NCBI RefSeq assembly: GCF_030687295.1
Contig: NZ_CP117425.1
Location: forward strand, 2,732,001 to 2,796,000
Source of the DNA: Pseudomonas beijingensis
GTDB taxonomy: Bacteria; Pseudomonadota; Gammaproteobacteria; Pseudomonadales; Pseudomonadaceae
Length of the DNA stretch: 64,000 nt
Reading direction: 5' to 3'
The translations under genes and the position numbers were made by a program. Below are positions 37,333 to 45,901 of the stretch, one piece after another. The notes beneath the pieces were generated by a model, which had not been told where the DNA came from, ran no database searches, and worked only from the letters and a program-made list of their open reading frames with translations. Within the stretch, counting starts at the first letter, position 1; every line of letters begins with the position of its first letter.

Positions 37333-38115
37333 ATGTCGATGCTCGCGCTGACGGACACCCAGATCAGTTCCTGGGTGGCATCGTTCGTCCTGCCACTGTT
37401 TCGCGTCACCGCGGTGCTGATGAGCATGCCGATCTTCGGCACGACCCTGGTGCCGCGGCGTGTTCGCTTGTATTTCGCCCTGGCGATCACGGTGGTTATC
37501 GCGCCCGGACTTCCACCGATGCCGCCGGTCAATGCCCTGGACCTCAGCGCACTGATGTTGGTGGCCGAGCAAATTCTCATCGGTGTCTTGATGGGGTTCT
37601 CGCTGCAGTTGTTCTTCCAGGCATTCGTGGTGGCCGGGCAAATCATTTCGATCCAGATGGGCATGGCCTTCGCGTCCATGGTCGACCCCACCAACGGCGT
37701 GACGACGGCGGTGATCGGTCAGTTCCTGACGATGCTGGTGACCCTGTTGTTCCTCGCAATGAATGGGCATCTGGTGGTGTTCGAGGTCTTGACCGAGAGC
37801 TTTACCACCATGCCGGTGGGCAGTGCGTTCCTGATCAATCATTTCTGGGAAATCGCCGGCAAGCTCGGTTGGGTCCTGGGTGCGGCGATGGTGCTGGTAT
37901 TGCCGGCGATCACCGCGTTACTGGTGGTCAACATCGCGTTTGGCGTGATGACCCGTGCGGCGCCGCAATTGAATATTTTCTCCATTGGCTTCCCGCTGAC
38001 CCTCGTGCTGGGCATGGTGATTTTCTGGGTCAGCCTGGGGGATATCCTCAATCAATATCAGCCGCTGGCCACCCAGGCCTTGCAGCTTTTACGCGACATG
38101 GCACAGGCGCGCTGA
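37333..38115 (+). CDS. fliR: Export-gate protein FliR
   Basis: FliR completes the FliPQR export pore and contacts FlhB. The 260-residue polytopic protein begins ALTDTQISSWVASFVLPLFRVTAVLMSMPIFGTTLVPRRVRLYFALAI and has several predicted membrane spans, with the conserved GQIISIQMGMAFASMVDPTNG region. Length and frame are normal. It starts 4 bp after fliQ and stops 3 bp before flhB. Confidence 0.97.
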   Translation: MSMLALTDTQISSWVASFVLPLFRVTAVLMSMPIFGTTLVPRRVRLYFALAITVVIAPGLPPMPPVNALDLSALMLVAEQILIGVLMGFSLQLFFQAFVVAGQIISIQMGMAFASMVDPTNGVTTAVIGQFLTMLVTLLFLAMNGHLVVFEVLTESFTTMPVGSAFLINHFWEIAGKLGWVLGAAMVLVLPAITALLVVNIAFGVMTRAAPQLNIFSIGFPLTLVLGMVIFWVSLGDILNQYQPLATQALQLLRDMAQAR

Positions 38116-38118
38116 ACC

Positions 38119-39255
38119 ATGGCCGAGAGCGAGAGTGGTCAGGACAAGACAGAAGACCCCACGGAAAAGCGCCTGCGCGAATCCCGGGAAAAGGGCGAGA
38201 TCGCCCGCTCCAAGGAGCTCAACACGCTGGCGGTGATGCTGGCCGGGGCGGGCGGGTTGCTGATTTATGGCGGCGGCTTGGCCCTGGACCTGCTGGAGAT
38301 CATGCGCCTGAATTTCTCCCTGCCCCGTGAGGTGCTGCTCTCTCCGGGATCCATGTCCCAGCATTTGCTGCACTCGGGCAAGATTGCGATCCTGGCGGTG
38401 CAGCCTGTTCTGATCTGCTTGCTGTTGGCCGCCGTGATCGGGCCGATTTCCCTGGGTGGCTGGTTGTTCGCCGCCGGTAGCCTGGCCCCCAAATTCAGCC
38501 GGATGAACCCGGCCGCCGGGATCAAGCGCATGTTTTCCACCACGGCGCTGATGGAGTTGCTCAAGGCGTTTGGGAAATTCCTGCTGGTTTTGTTCGTCGC
38601 GCTGACGGTGCTGCAGGCCGATATCGACGATTTGCTGCGCATTGCTCACGAACCGCTGGAGCAGGCGATTATCCACAGCGTGCAGTTGGTGGGCTGGAGT
38701 ACGTTGTGGATGGCTTGCGGCCTGATCCTGATTGCCGCCATCGACGTGCCGATCCAGCTGTATCAAAGCAAGCAGAAACTGCTGATGACCAAGCAGGAAG
38801 TGCGCGACGAGCACAAGGACGCGGAGGGTAAGCCGGAGGTCAAGCAGCGCATTCGTCAATTGCAGCGCGAGGTCTCCCAGCGGCGGATGATGGCGGCGAT
38901 CCCCGACGCCGATGTGGTCATCACCAACCCGACCCACTACGCCGTCGCCCTCAAGTACGACCCCGAAAAAGGCAACGCGCCGGTGTTGCTGGCCAAGGGC
39001 AGTGACTTCCTGGCACTGAAGATCCGTGAAATCGCCGTGGCCAACGAGGTGATGCTGCTCGAGTCCCCGGCACTGGCGCGATCGATTTACTACTCCACCG
39101 AACTCGACCAGGAAATCCCTGGCGGCCTGTACCTGGCCGTGGCCCAGGTATTGGCCTACGTCTACCAGATCCGCCAGCACCGCGCCGGCAAGGGCAAACG
39201 CCCCGAACCGCTCAAGGATCTGCCGATTCCGCCGGATTTGCGGCGTGATTCCTGA
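38119..39255 (+). CDS. flhB: Export-gate switch protein FlhB
   Basis: FlhB wraps the export pore and switches substrate class after self-cleavage. The 378-residue protein has the basic N-terminus ESESGQDKTEDPTEKRLRESREKGEIARSKEL, four membrane spans, and the cytoplasmic domain with the autocleavage site N270-P271-T272-H273 (VVITNPTHYAVALKYD). The C-terminal tail KGKRPEPLKDLPIPPDLRRDS is Pro/basic-rich. The gene is intact. A diverged fragment matching its 39040-39157 part is found at 40144-40251, past an unrelated gene. Confidence 0.97.
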   Translation: MAESESGQDKTEDPTEKRLRESREKGEIARSKELNTLAVMLAGAGGLLIYGGGLALDLLEIMRLNFSLPREVLLSPGSMSQHLLHSGKIAILAVQPVLICLLLAAVIGPISLGGWLFAAGSLAPKFSRMNPAAGIKRMFSTTALMELLKAFGKFLLVLFVALTVLQADIDDLLRIAHEPLEQAIIHSVQLVGWSTLWMACGLILIAAIDVPIQLYQSKQKLLMTKQEVRDEHKDAEGKPEVKQRIRQLQREVSQRRMMAAIPDADVVITNPTHYAVALKYDPEKGNAPVLLAKGSDFLALKIREIAVANEVMLLESPALARSIYYSTELDQEIPGGLYLAVAQVLAYVYQIRQHRAGKGKRPEPLKDLPIPPDLRRDS

Positions 39256-39352
39256 GTCAGTCTGGCGTAGAGAGCACTGGCGTTGATGTCGCTGGTGGGG
39301 CGGGCCGAAGGCTGCATCCCGGCTTGTAACGAGCGCCTAGTAGCCCCTGTAC

Positions 39353-39368
39353 CTGTCAGACCTGACAG
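39353..39368. repeat. Short palindrome upstream of the unknown gene
   Basis: CTGTCAGACCTGACAG is an imperfect palindrome (CTGTCAG/CTGACAG arms) about 60 bases before the ATG at 39432. It could be an operator or the edge of a mobile segment. Nothing else recognisable is seen in 39256-39431. Confidence 0.4.
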
Positions 39369-39431
39369 TAGACAGCCGTTTCCCCTATCAATGTAATGCT
39401 CCTGGAGGCTCACTCAACCCAGGGGCATGAC

Positions 39432-40115
39432 ATGACAATTCGCGAATACAAAAAGCTTGGAGGCATGGAACTGAACTTTGTGTCGGGAGCGGTCGAGGCC
39501 AATGTCGGCGAACGGGCCATCGCTTGTGCGTTCACGTTTGATCTGATGCTTGAGTTTGCGCGCTTCAAAGACGCGGCGAACAAGTACGTGCCGAATTACC
39601 TGGAGGTTGCGACCAATGCCATTCGGCCTGAGTTGGACGGCCTGGCCTATCACACTTCCTTCGATTACTTCGCTGGCCAGGCTGGCAGGATCGATAGCAA
39701 CGAGGCGCTGTTCCGTATCTTCACCCGGTCTGACAGTTATTTCGATGGGTGGTCGAGTGGGGGCCTGGAGCGGCGTTATCACAAGCCGATTTTCCAGCCC
39801 CTTGACGGGAAATTGAGACTTGAGGCGCGCAGCTATTTTCGCTGGGAAGATCCCAAGCGGCTCATCACGATTGCGGATCTTCCGCTCATCCGGTTTCAAT
39901 GGGCACTCACTGTGATGGAGAGCCACGAGGTCAGCCTCTCCGAAGCCTCGTTGCCCGACATCAAGGCGCCGGATTCGAAGGTGGCGTTCATGTACGCCAG
40001 CCAGGAACAGCTTGAAGTGGAGGGTGTGCAAATGTACAGGGGGACGCGTTACGTCAAGGGCTGGAAATTGGCTTTCGGCCCGATCACATCGGAGCAGATA
40101 CTGACAGCGGAGTGA
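39432..40115 (+). CDS. Hypothetical protein inserted between flhB and flhA
   Basis: I do not recognise this 227-residue protein. It has no signal peptide or membrane span and looks soluble. It is rich in aromatic and charged residues (TSFDYFAGQAGRIDSNEALFRIFTRSDSYFDGW, then RWEDPKRLITIADLPLIRFQWALTVMESHEV). A repeated use of Tyr/Phe and a C-terminal YRGTRYVKGWKLAFGPI are visible. Base composition is less GC-rich than its neighbours. It splits the normally adjacent flhB and flhA genes and is followed by a decayed flhB fragment, so it probably arrived by recombination. ATG 39432 is chosen; ATG 39465 is also in frame. A flagellar role is not implied by the sequence. Confidence 0.7.
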   Translation: MTIREYKKLGGMELNFVSGAVEANVGERAIACAFTFDLMLEFARFKDAANKYVPNYLEVATNAIRPELDGLAYHTSFDYFAGQAGRIDSNEALFRIFTRSDSYFDGWSSGGLERRYHKPIFQPLDGKLRLEARSYFRWEDPKRLITIADLPLIRFQWALTVMESHEVSLSEASLPDIKAPDSKVAFMYASQEQLEVEGVQMYRGTRYVKGWKLAFGPITSEQILTAE

Positions 40116-40143
40116 GTCACCGGGTGCGTCGAGCCGAATGAAT

Positions 40144-40251
40144 GCTAATGAGGTGGCGCTGCTCGAATCCGCGGCGCAGACGCGATCGGTTTACTACTCG
40201 ACCAGAAAATCCCCGAAGGTCTGTACCTGGCCGTGGCCCAGGTATTGGCCT
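40144..40251 (+). pseudogene. Decayed second copy of the flhB 3' region
   Basis: About 108 bases align with flhB 39040-39157 with roughly 15 mismatches and one 10-base gap by eye. The readable part, NEVALLESAAQTRSVYYS, corresponds to NEVMLLESPALARSIYYS of FlhB; after the gap the matching frame is IPEGLYLAVAQVLA. The gap falls between two ACTC repeats in flhB (39092 and 39102), as expected for slippage. The last 30 aligned bases are identical. The fragment has no start context and cannot make a functional protein. It marks an old duplication or recombination around the inserted gene. Confidence 0.85.
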
Positions 40252-40342
40252 CGTTCGGGTGAGGTTCCGTGGGATTATCGAAGTTCGGATGCAGGGGGAA
40301 ACTAGCAGAACTGTTAGGTTTACCTGGAAAGCGACAGGCCCC

Positions 40343-40476
40343 GTGGCGAGGGAGCTTGCTCCCGCTCGGTTGCGCAGCGACCGCCATAACACAGGGGCTG
40401 CGGTGTGTCTGATGCTGCGCATTTGGCTGGTTTCGGGGCCGCTACGGGGCCCAGCGGGGGCAAGCTCCCTCGCCAC
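40343..40476. repeat. REP pair (GGCGAGGGAGCTTGCTCCC type)
   Basis: GTGGCGAGGGAGCTTGCTCC at the left and an inverted copy with one G run variation at the right enclose a 90-base spacer containing smaller palindromes. It is the first of two adjacent REP pairs in the flhB-flhA interval. Confidence 0.88.
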
Positions 40477-40511
40477 AGGTTCGTCGTTTGTCTTAAGTGA
40501 GCAGCATTATC

Positions 40512-40601
40512 TGTGGGAGCGAGCGTGCTCGCGATTGCGATTATCCAGTCGATACAGATGTTGACTGACAAATCGCTATCGCGAGCAAGCTCGCTCCCAC
40601 A
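40512..40601. repeat. REP pair (GGGAGCGAGCTTGCTCGCG type)
   Basis: TGTGGGAGCGAGCGTGCTCG at the left, with one mismatch to the usual sequence, and a canonical inverted copy at the right. It ends about 45 bases before the flhA sigma-54 site. Confidence 0.88.
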
Positions 40602-40647
40602 GGGTTAAATTCGCTTCAGCCCCTCTATTTCAGCCGTCGACAAAAGT

Positions 40648-40663
40648 TGGAAGGCTTCTTGCA
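40648..40663 (+). promoter_or_regulatory. Sigma-54 promoter of flhA
   Basis: TGGAAGGCTTCTTGCA has GG and GC 10 bases apart and a perfect TTGCA -12 half. It lies 62 bases before GTG 40725. FleQ/sigma-54 control of flhA is known in Pseudomonas. The site also argues against any flhA start further upstream. Confidence 0.85.
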
Positions 40664-40724
40664 ATACCCCGCCTGCGCCCCCTCCGGGCGTCAAAAGTTT
40701 GCTTCACAGGCACGGGGATTATTG

Positions 40725-42854
40725 GTGGATCGTTCTCAGTTACTCAGCACCGCGCGCAGCAATGTAGCCGACCTCAGCCGGGGCAATCTGGGCGTGCCGA
40801 TCTTGCTGCTGGTCATGCTCGCCATGATGATGTTGCCGGTGCCGCCGTTTCTGCTGGACGTGTTCTTCACGTTCAACATCGCCCTGTCGATCGTGGTGCT
40901 GCTGGTGTGCGTATACGCCCTACGGCCGCTGGATTTTGCGGTGTTCCCGACCATTCTGCTGGTGGCGACGCTGATGCGCCTGGCGCTGAACGTGGCGTCG
41001 ACCCGGGTGGTGATGCTCCATGGCCAGGAAGGTCACGCCGCCGCTGGTAAGGTGATCCAGGCCTTCGGTGAGGTGGTGATTGGCGGTAACTACGTGGTCG
41101 GTATCGTGGTCTTCGCCATTTTGATGATCATCAACTTCGTCGTGGTGACCAAGGGCGCCGGGCGGATTTCCGAGGTGAGCGCGCGTTTCACCCTCGATGC
41201 GATGCCCGGCAAGCAGATGGCGATCGACGCCGACCTCAACGCCGGCCTCATCGATCAGAGCCAGGCCAAGCTGCGTCGCCTGGAAGTGGCCCAGGAAGCC
41301 GAGTTCTACGGTTCCATGGACGGTGCCAGCAAATTCGTACGCGGTGACGCCATCGCCGGCCTGTTGATTCTGTTCATCAACCTGATCGGCGGCATGGCCG
41401 TCGGTATTTTCCAACATGGCATGACCTTCGGCGATGCCGGCAAGGTCTACGCCTTGTTGACCATTGGTGACGGTTTGGTGGCGCAATTGCCATCACTGTT
41501 GTTATCCACAGCCGCCGCGATCATGGTGACCCGTGCTTCGGGCTCCGAAGACATGGGCAAGCAGATTGGCCGGCAGATGTTTGCCTCGCCCAAGGCCCTG
41601 GCCGTTGCCGCCGGCCTGATGGCGGTGATGGGGCTGGTGCCGGGGATGCCGCACTTTTCCTTCCTGAGCATGGCGGCCATGGCAGCCGGTGGTGCCTACT
41701 GGTTCTGGAAGAAGCAGAACGTGCAGAAGGTCCAGGCCCTGCAAGAGGTCAAGCGCCAGCAGGAACTGCTGCCGTCGCCGGCCCGCGCCATGGAAACCAA
41801 GGAACTGGGCTGGGACGACGTGACCCCGATCGACATGATCGGCCTGGAAGTCGGCTATCGCCTGATTCCCTTGGTCGACCGCAATCAGGGTGGGCAGTTG
41901 CTGGCGCGGATCAAGGGGGTGCGCAAGAAGCTCTCCCAAGACCTGGGCTTCCTGATGCCTACCGTGCATATCCGCGACAACCTTGACCTAGCGCCGAGCG
42001 CCTATCGCCTGACCTTGATGGGGGTGATTCTGGCCGAAGCCGAGATCTATCCCGACCGCGAATTGGCGATCAACCCCGGCCAGGTCTACGGCAGCCTCAG
42101 CGGCATCACCGCCAAGGATCCGGCTTTCGGCCTGGAAGCGGTGTGGATCGAAATCAGCCAGCGGGCCCAGGCCCAGTCCCTCGGTTATACCGTGGTGGAC
42201 GCCAGTACCGTGGTGGCGACCCACTTGAACCAGATCCTGTACAAGCACTCCAGTGAGCTGATTGGCCACGAAGAAGTCCAGCAACTCCTGCAAGTACTGG
42301 CCAAAGGCTCGCCGAAGCTGGCCGAAGAGCTGGTGCCAGGCGTGGTTTCCTTGTCGCAGTTGCTCAAGGTGCTGCAGGCGCTGCTGGCCGAACAAGTGCC
42401 CGTGCGCGACATACGCAGTATCGCCGAGGCCATCGCCAACAACGCCGCCAAGAGTCAAGATACCGCCGCCTTGGTGGCTGCGGTTCGGGTCGGCGTGTCC
42501 CGCGCAATCGTCCAAAGCATTGTAGGCACTGAGTCTGAGCTGCCTGTGATCACCTTGGAGCCAAGGTTGGAACAGATATTGCTCAATAGTCTGCAGAAGG
42601 CAGGACAAGGCTCGGAAGAGGGTGTCCTGCTGGAGCCAAGCATGGCCGAGAAGCTGCAGCGTTCGCTGATCGAAGCAGCCCAGCGGCAAGAGATGCAAGG
42701 CCAACCGGTGATCCTGCTGGTGGCCGGTCCGATTCGCGCGATGCTCTCGCGATTCGGGCGCCTCGCGGTCCCGGGGCTGCATGTGCTGGCGTACCAGGAA
42801 ATACCGGACAACAAGCAAGTGACCATCGTTGCGACAGTAGGGCCCAACGGCTGA
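40725..42854 (+). CDS. flhA: Export-gate protein FlhA
   Basis: FlhA is the large gate subunit that forms a nonamer and docks export chaperones. From GTG 40725 it has 709 residues. It begins VDRSQLLSTARSNVADLSRGNLGVPILLLVMLAMMMLPVPPFLLD. About eight membrane spans fill the first 330 residues, including the FHIPEP signature region RLALNVASTRVVML. The cytoplasmic domain follows (DVTPIDMIGLEVGYRLIPLVD). GGGGA upstream and the family length support this start; an in-frame extension to 40647 overlaps the promoter. FlhF begins 11 bp downstream. Confidence 0.97.
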   Translation: MDRSQLLSTARSNVADLSRGNLGVPILLLVMLAMMMLPVPPFLLDVFFTFNIALSIVVLLVCVYALRPLDFAVFPTILLVATLMRLALNVASTRVVMLHGQEGHAAAGKVIQAFGEVVIGGNYVVGIVVFAILMIINFVVVTKGAGRISEVSARFTLDAMPGKQMAIDADLNAGLIDQSQAKLRRLEVAQEAEFYGSMDGASKFVRGDAIAGLLILFINLIGGMAVGIFQHGMTFGDAGKVYALLTIGDGLVAQLPSLLLSTAAAIMVTRASGSEDMGKQIGRQMFASPKALAVAAGLMAVMGLVPGMPHFSFLSMAAMAAGGAYWFWKKQNVQKVQALQEVKRQQELLPSPARAMETKELGWDDVTPIDMIGLEVGYRLIPLVDRNQGGQLLARIKGVRKKLSQDLGFLMPTVHIRDNLDLAPSAYRLTLMGVILAEAEIYPDRELAINPGQVYGSLSGITAKDPAFGLEAVWIEISQRAQAQSLGYTVVDASTVVATHLNQILYKHSSELIGHEEVQQLLQVLAKGSPKLAEELVPGVVSLSQLLKVLQALLAEQVPVRDIRSIAEAIANNAAKSQDTAALVAAVRVGVSRAIVQSIVGTESELPVITLEPRLEQILLNSLQKAGQGSEEGVLLEPSMAEKLQRSLIEAAQRQEMQGQPVILLVAGPIRAMLSRFGRLAVPGLHVLAYQEIPDNKQVTIVATVGPNG

Positions 42855-42865
42855 GGTAGTGGTTT

Positions 42866-44215
42866 ATGCAAGTGAAGCGTTTTTTCGCCGCCGACATGCG
42901 TCAGGCCATGAAACTGGTTCGTGACGAGCTGGGCGCTGAAGCAGCCATCATTGGCAACCGTCGTATCGCCGGCGGTGTCGAGCTGACGGCGGCCCTGGAT
43001 TACAAACTGTCTGCGCTGGCCCCGCGGGTTCCGAACATGGAGCTCGAAGATGAGCTGCGCAAGACCCAATCGCGCATCGCCAGCGCCCAGGCCGAACTGA
43101 GCCTGCGCAGCAGCGAAGGCGAGGGTGCCGCGGGCACCAATCGTCAATTGTTCGCCGGTCAGCCGCTGACCGCCGGCCTGCCCTTGACCGCCGCCGAACC
43201 GCTAATGGAGCAGGCCCAGGCCGAACCGCGTCGTCCGGAACCGGCTCCCGCCGCGCCTGCCCGCGGGGTCGATCCGCGCGCCCTGGACTCGATGCGCTTT
43301 GAACTCAACAGCCTGCGCGAGCTGATGGAAGTCCAGCTCGGCTCCCTGGCCTGGAACCAGCTGCAAGGCAGCCGTCCGGCCCAGGCCAACCTGTGGCGTC
43401 GCCTGCAACGCATCGGCCTGTCCGGCCCGTTGTCCCGGGACCTGCTGGCGCTGATCAATGGTATCGAAGAACCGCGCCAGGCTTGGCGCATGTTGCTGGC
43501 GCACCTGGCGCGGATGATCTCCACGCCGGAAGTCGAGCCACTGGAAGAGGGCGGAGTGATTGCCATGGTCGGTCCTGCCGGCATGGGCAAGACCACCACC
43601 CTGGCCAAGCTCGCCGCCCGTTATGTACTCAAGTACGGCGCCCAGAGCATCGCCCTGGTGAGCATGGACAGTTTCCGCATCGGTGCCCAGGAACAACTCA
43701 AGACCCTGGGCCGGATCCTCAATGTGTCGGTGACCCATGTGGATCCGGGCCAATCCCTGGCCCAGGCGCTGGAGCCGTTGCTGCGCAAACGCGTTGTGCT
43801 GATCGATACCGCGGGCCTGCAAGCCAGCGATCCAGCCCTGCGCATGCAGCTCGAAAGCCTGGCCGGACGCGGTATCAAGTCAAAAAATTATCTCGTGTTG
43901 GCAACCACCAGCCAGAAACAGGTTCTAACCGCCGCATACCACAGCTACAAACGCTGCGGACTGGCCGGCTGCATCCTGACTAAGCTGGACGAAACGGCAA
44001 GCCTGGGCGAGGTGTTGAGCCTGGCGATCGGTCATGAACTGCCGGTGGCCTACCTGACCGATGGGCCGCGGATCCCGGATGATTTGCATCTGCCGCGCCG
44101 TCATCAACTGGTCAGTCGTGCCGTGAGTGTGCAAATGCAGGAAGAACCCAGCGAAGAAGCCATGGCTGACATGTTCGCTGACATCTACCACAGCCCGAGC
44201 AAGCAGGTCGGCTGA
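42866..44215 (+). CDS. flhF: Polar flagellar GTPase FlhF
   Basis: FlhF is an SRP-type GTPase that places the flagellum at the pole. The 449-residue protein has the conserved N-terminal segment MQVKRFFAADMRQAMKLVRDELGAEAAIIGNR, a Pro/Ala-rich linker (about 85-135), and an NG domain with the P-loop GPAGMGKTT at 236-244. Later GTPase motifs are VLIDTAGLQ and TKLDETASLGEVLSL. Start ATG 42866. It lies between flhA and fleN, the usual partners that control flagellar position and number. Confidence 0.97.
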   Translation: MQVKRFFAADMRQAMKLVRDELGAEAAIIGNRRIAGGVELTAALDYKLSALAPRVPNMELEDELRKTQSRIASAQAELSLRSSEGEGAAGTNRQLFAGQPLTAGLPLTAAEPLMEQAQAEPRRPEPAPAAPARGVDPRALDSMRFELNSLRELMEVQLGSLAWNQLQGSRPAQANLWRRLQRIGLSGPLSRDLLALINGIEEPRQAWRMLLAHLARMISTPEVEPLEEGGVIAMVGPAGMGKTTTLAKLAARYVLKYGAQSIALVSMDSFRIGAQEQLKTLGRILNVSVTHVDPGQSLAQALEPLLRKRVVLIDTAGLQASDPALRMQLESLAGRGIKSKNYLVLATTSQKQVLTAAYHSYKRCGLAGCILTKLDETASLGEVLSLAIGHELPVAYLTDGPRIPDDLHLPRRHQLVSRAVSVQMQEEPSEEAMADMFADIYHSPSKQVG

Positions 44216-44222
44216 GGTAATC

Positions 44223-44321
44223 ATGAATATTTTTTGTACCTACATCGATGGTCTGCCATGCATTGTTCCTTATGCGAACGCGCAGCCAGTAATGTGGCCT
44301 CCGTCTAAGAAGACAAGGTAA
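44223..44321 (+). CDS. Possible 32-residue small protein between flhF and fleN
   Basis: ATG 44223 follows TGAGGTAATC, a good ribosome site formed at the flhF stop, and opens 32 codons (MNIFCTYIDGLPCIVPYANA and so on) ending 9 bases before fleN. The start is AT-rich and the peptide has two Cys and several aromatic residues. No family is recognised. It may be a leader that couples flhF and fleN translation, or a chance frame. Confidence 0.35.
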   Translation: MNIFCTYIDGLPCIVPYANAQPVMWPPSKKTR

Positions 44322-44330
44322 AGAACGAAC

Positions 44331-45161
44331 ATGGGCAGCATGCATCCCGTACAGGTGATCGCGGTGACCGGCGGCAAAGGTGGCGTCGGGAAGACTAACG
44401 TGTCAGTGAACTTGTCCCTGGCTCTGGCAGAGCTTGGCCGACGGGTCATGCTGCTGGACGCCGACCTGGGCCTGGCGAACGTCGACGTGCTGCTGGGGCT
44501 TACCCCCAAACGCACCCTGGCGGACGTGATCGAAGGCCGCTGCGAACTGCGCGACGTGCTGTTGCAGGGGCCAGGCGGGATTCGTATCGTGCCGGCTGCC
44601 TCCGGCACCCAGAGCATGGTTCACCTGACCCCAGCCCAACACGCGGGCCTGATCCAGGCTTTCAGCGACATCGGCGACAACCTCGATGTGCTGGTGATCG
44701 ATACCGCGGCCGGCATTGGCGACTCGGTCGTCAGTTTCGTGCGCGCCGCCCAGGAAGTGCTGCTGGTGGTCTGCGACGAACCGACGTCCATCACCGACGC
44801 CTACGCCCTGATCAAACTGCTGAACCGCGACTATGGCATGAACCGCTTCCGCGTCCTGGCCAACATGGCCCAGAGCCCGCAGGAAGGACGCAACCTGTTC
44901 GCCAAGTTGACCAAGGTCACCGATCGCTTCCTGGACGTCGCCCTGCAATACGTCGGCGCGGTGCCTTACGACGAAAGCGTGCGCAAGGCCGTCCAGAAGC
45001 AACGTGCCGTCTATGAAGCCTTTCCACGTTCCAAATGCGCGCTGGCGTTCAAGGCGATCGCCCAGAAGGTCGATACCTGGCCATTGCCGGCCAATCCTCG
45101 CGGGCATCTGGAGTTTTTCGTCGAACGTCTTGTGCAACAAACAGCAGGGCCCGTGCTATGA
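44331..45161 (+). CDS. fleN: Flagellar number regulator FleN (FlhG)
   Basis: FleN is a MinD-like ATPase that binds FleQ and limits the cell to its normal number of polar flagella. The 276-residue protein has the deviant Walker A GGKGGVGKT (14-22), switch motifs (LLDADLGLANVDVLLGL, then VLVIDTAAGIGDSV) and a C-terminal amphipathic part. ATG 44331 follows AAGGTAAAG. Its stop overlaps the fliA start by 4 bases (ATGA), so the antiregulator and the late sigma factor are translationally coupled. Confidence 0.97.
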   Translation: MGSMHPVQVIAVTGGKGGVGKTNVSVNLSLALAELGRRVMLLDADLGLANVDVLLGLTPKRTLADVIEGRCELRDVLLQGPGGIRIVPAASGTQSMVHLTPAQHAGLIQAFSDIGDNLDVLVIDTAAGIGDSVVSFVRAAQEVLLVVCDEPTSITDAYALIKLLNRDYGMNRFRVLANMAQSPQEGRNLFAKLTKVTDRFLDVALQYVGAVPYDESVRKAVQKQRAVYEAFPRSKCALAFKAIAQKVDTWPLPANPRGHLEFFVERLVQQTAGPVL

Positions 45162-45901
45162 CAGCCAGCGGTTACAACCATCTCTACAAAAAATCGGCAC
45201 GGGACGCCCAATACGAATTGATCGAGCGTTATGCGCCACTGGTCAAGCGTATCGCCTACCACTTGCTGGCGCGGTTGCCGGCCAGTGTCCAGGTCGAGGA
45301 CTTGATCCAGGCCGGCATGATCGGCCTGCTTGAAGTGTCGAACAAATACGACGCCAGCAAAGGCGCCAGTTTCGAGACCTATGCCGGTATTCGCATTCGC
45401 GGGGCGATGCTCGATGAAGTCCGCAAGGGCGATTGGGCGCCGCGTTCGGTGCACCGCAATACCCGCATGGTCAGTGACGCGATTCGGGCAATTGAAGCGA
45501 AAACCGGGCGTGACGCTAAAGATCACGAAGTTGCTGCCGAACTCCAGTTAAGTCTCGATGATTATTACGGGATTTTGAACGATACCTTGGGCAGCCGCCT
45601 GTTCAGTTTCGACGACCTGCTGCAGGACGGCGAACACGAAGGGCTGCACGAGGATGGCGCGAGTGCTCACATGGAGCCATCGCGTGACCTGGAAGATGAA
45701 CGTTTCCAGAGCGCGCTGGCGGATGCGATTGCCAATTTGCCGGAGCGTGAGCGACTGGTCTTGGCGCTGTACTACGACGAAGAGCTGAACCTCAAGGAAA
45801 TCGGTGAGGTCCTGGGGGTCAGCGAATCGCGGGTCAGCCAGTTACACAGCCAGTGCGCGGCCCGTTTGCGGGGGCGTTTGGGGGAGTGGCGAGCGCGTTG
45901 A
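45158..45901 (+). CDS. fliA: Flagellar sigma factor FliA (sigma-28)
   Basis: FliA directs RNA polymerase to flagellin and chemotaxis promoters and is held by FlgM until hook completion. The 247-residue protein has region 2 (LIERYAPLVKRIAYHLLARLPASVQVEDLIQAGMIGLLE, then YDASKGASFETYAGIRIRGAMLDEVRKGDW) and region 4 (LPERERLVLALYYDEELNLKEIGEVLGVSESRVSQLHSQ). It starts at ATG 45158, overlapping fleN. Downstream 45902-46055 shows no clear promoter or terminator before cheY. Confidence 0.98.
   Translation: MTASGYNHLYKKSARDAQYELIERYAPLVKRIAYHLLARLPASVQVEDLIQAGMIGLLEVSNKYDASKGASFETYAGIRIRGAMLDEVRKGDWAPRSVHRNTRMVSDAIRAIEAKTGRDAKDHEVAAELQLSLDDYYGILNDTLGSRLFSFDDLLQDGEHEGLHEDGASAHMEPSRDLEDERFQSALADAIANLPERERLVLALYYDEELNLKEIGEVLGVSESRVSQLHSQCAARLRGRLGEWRAR

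Noticed and set aside
40647..40724. Longer FlhA start upstream of GTG 40725
   Set aside because: The extension overlaps the sigma-54 promoter and is not conserved, while GTG 40725 gives the usual 709 residues.
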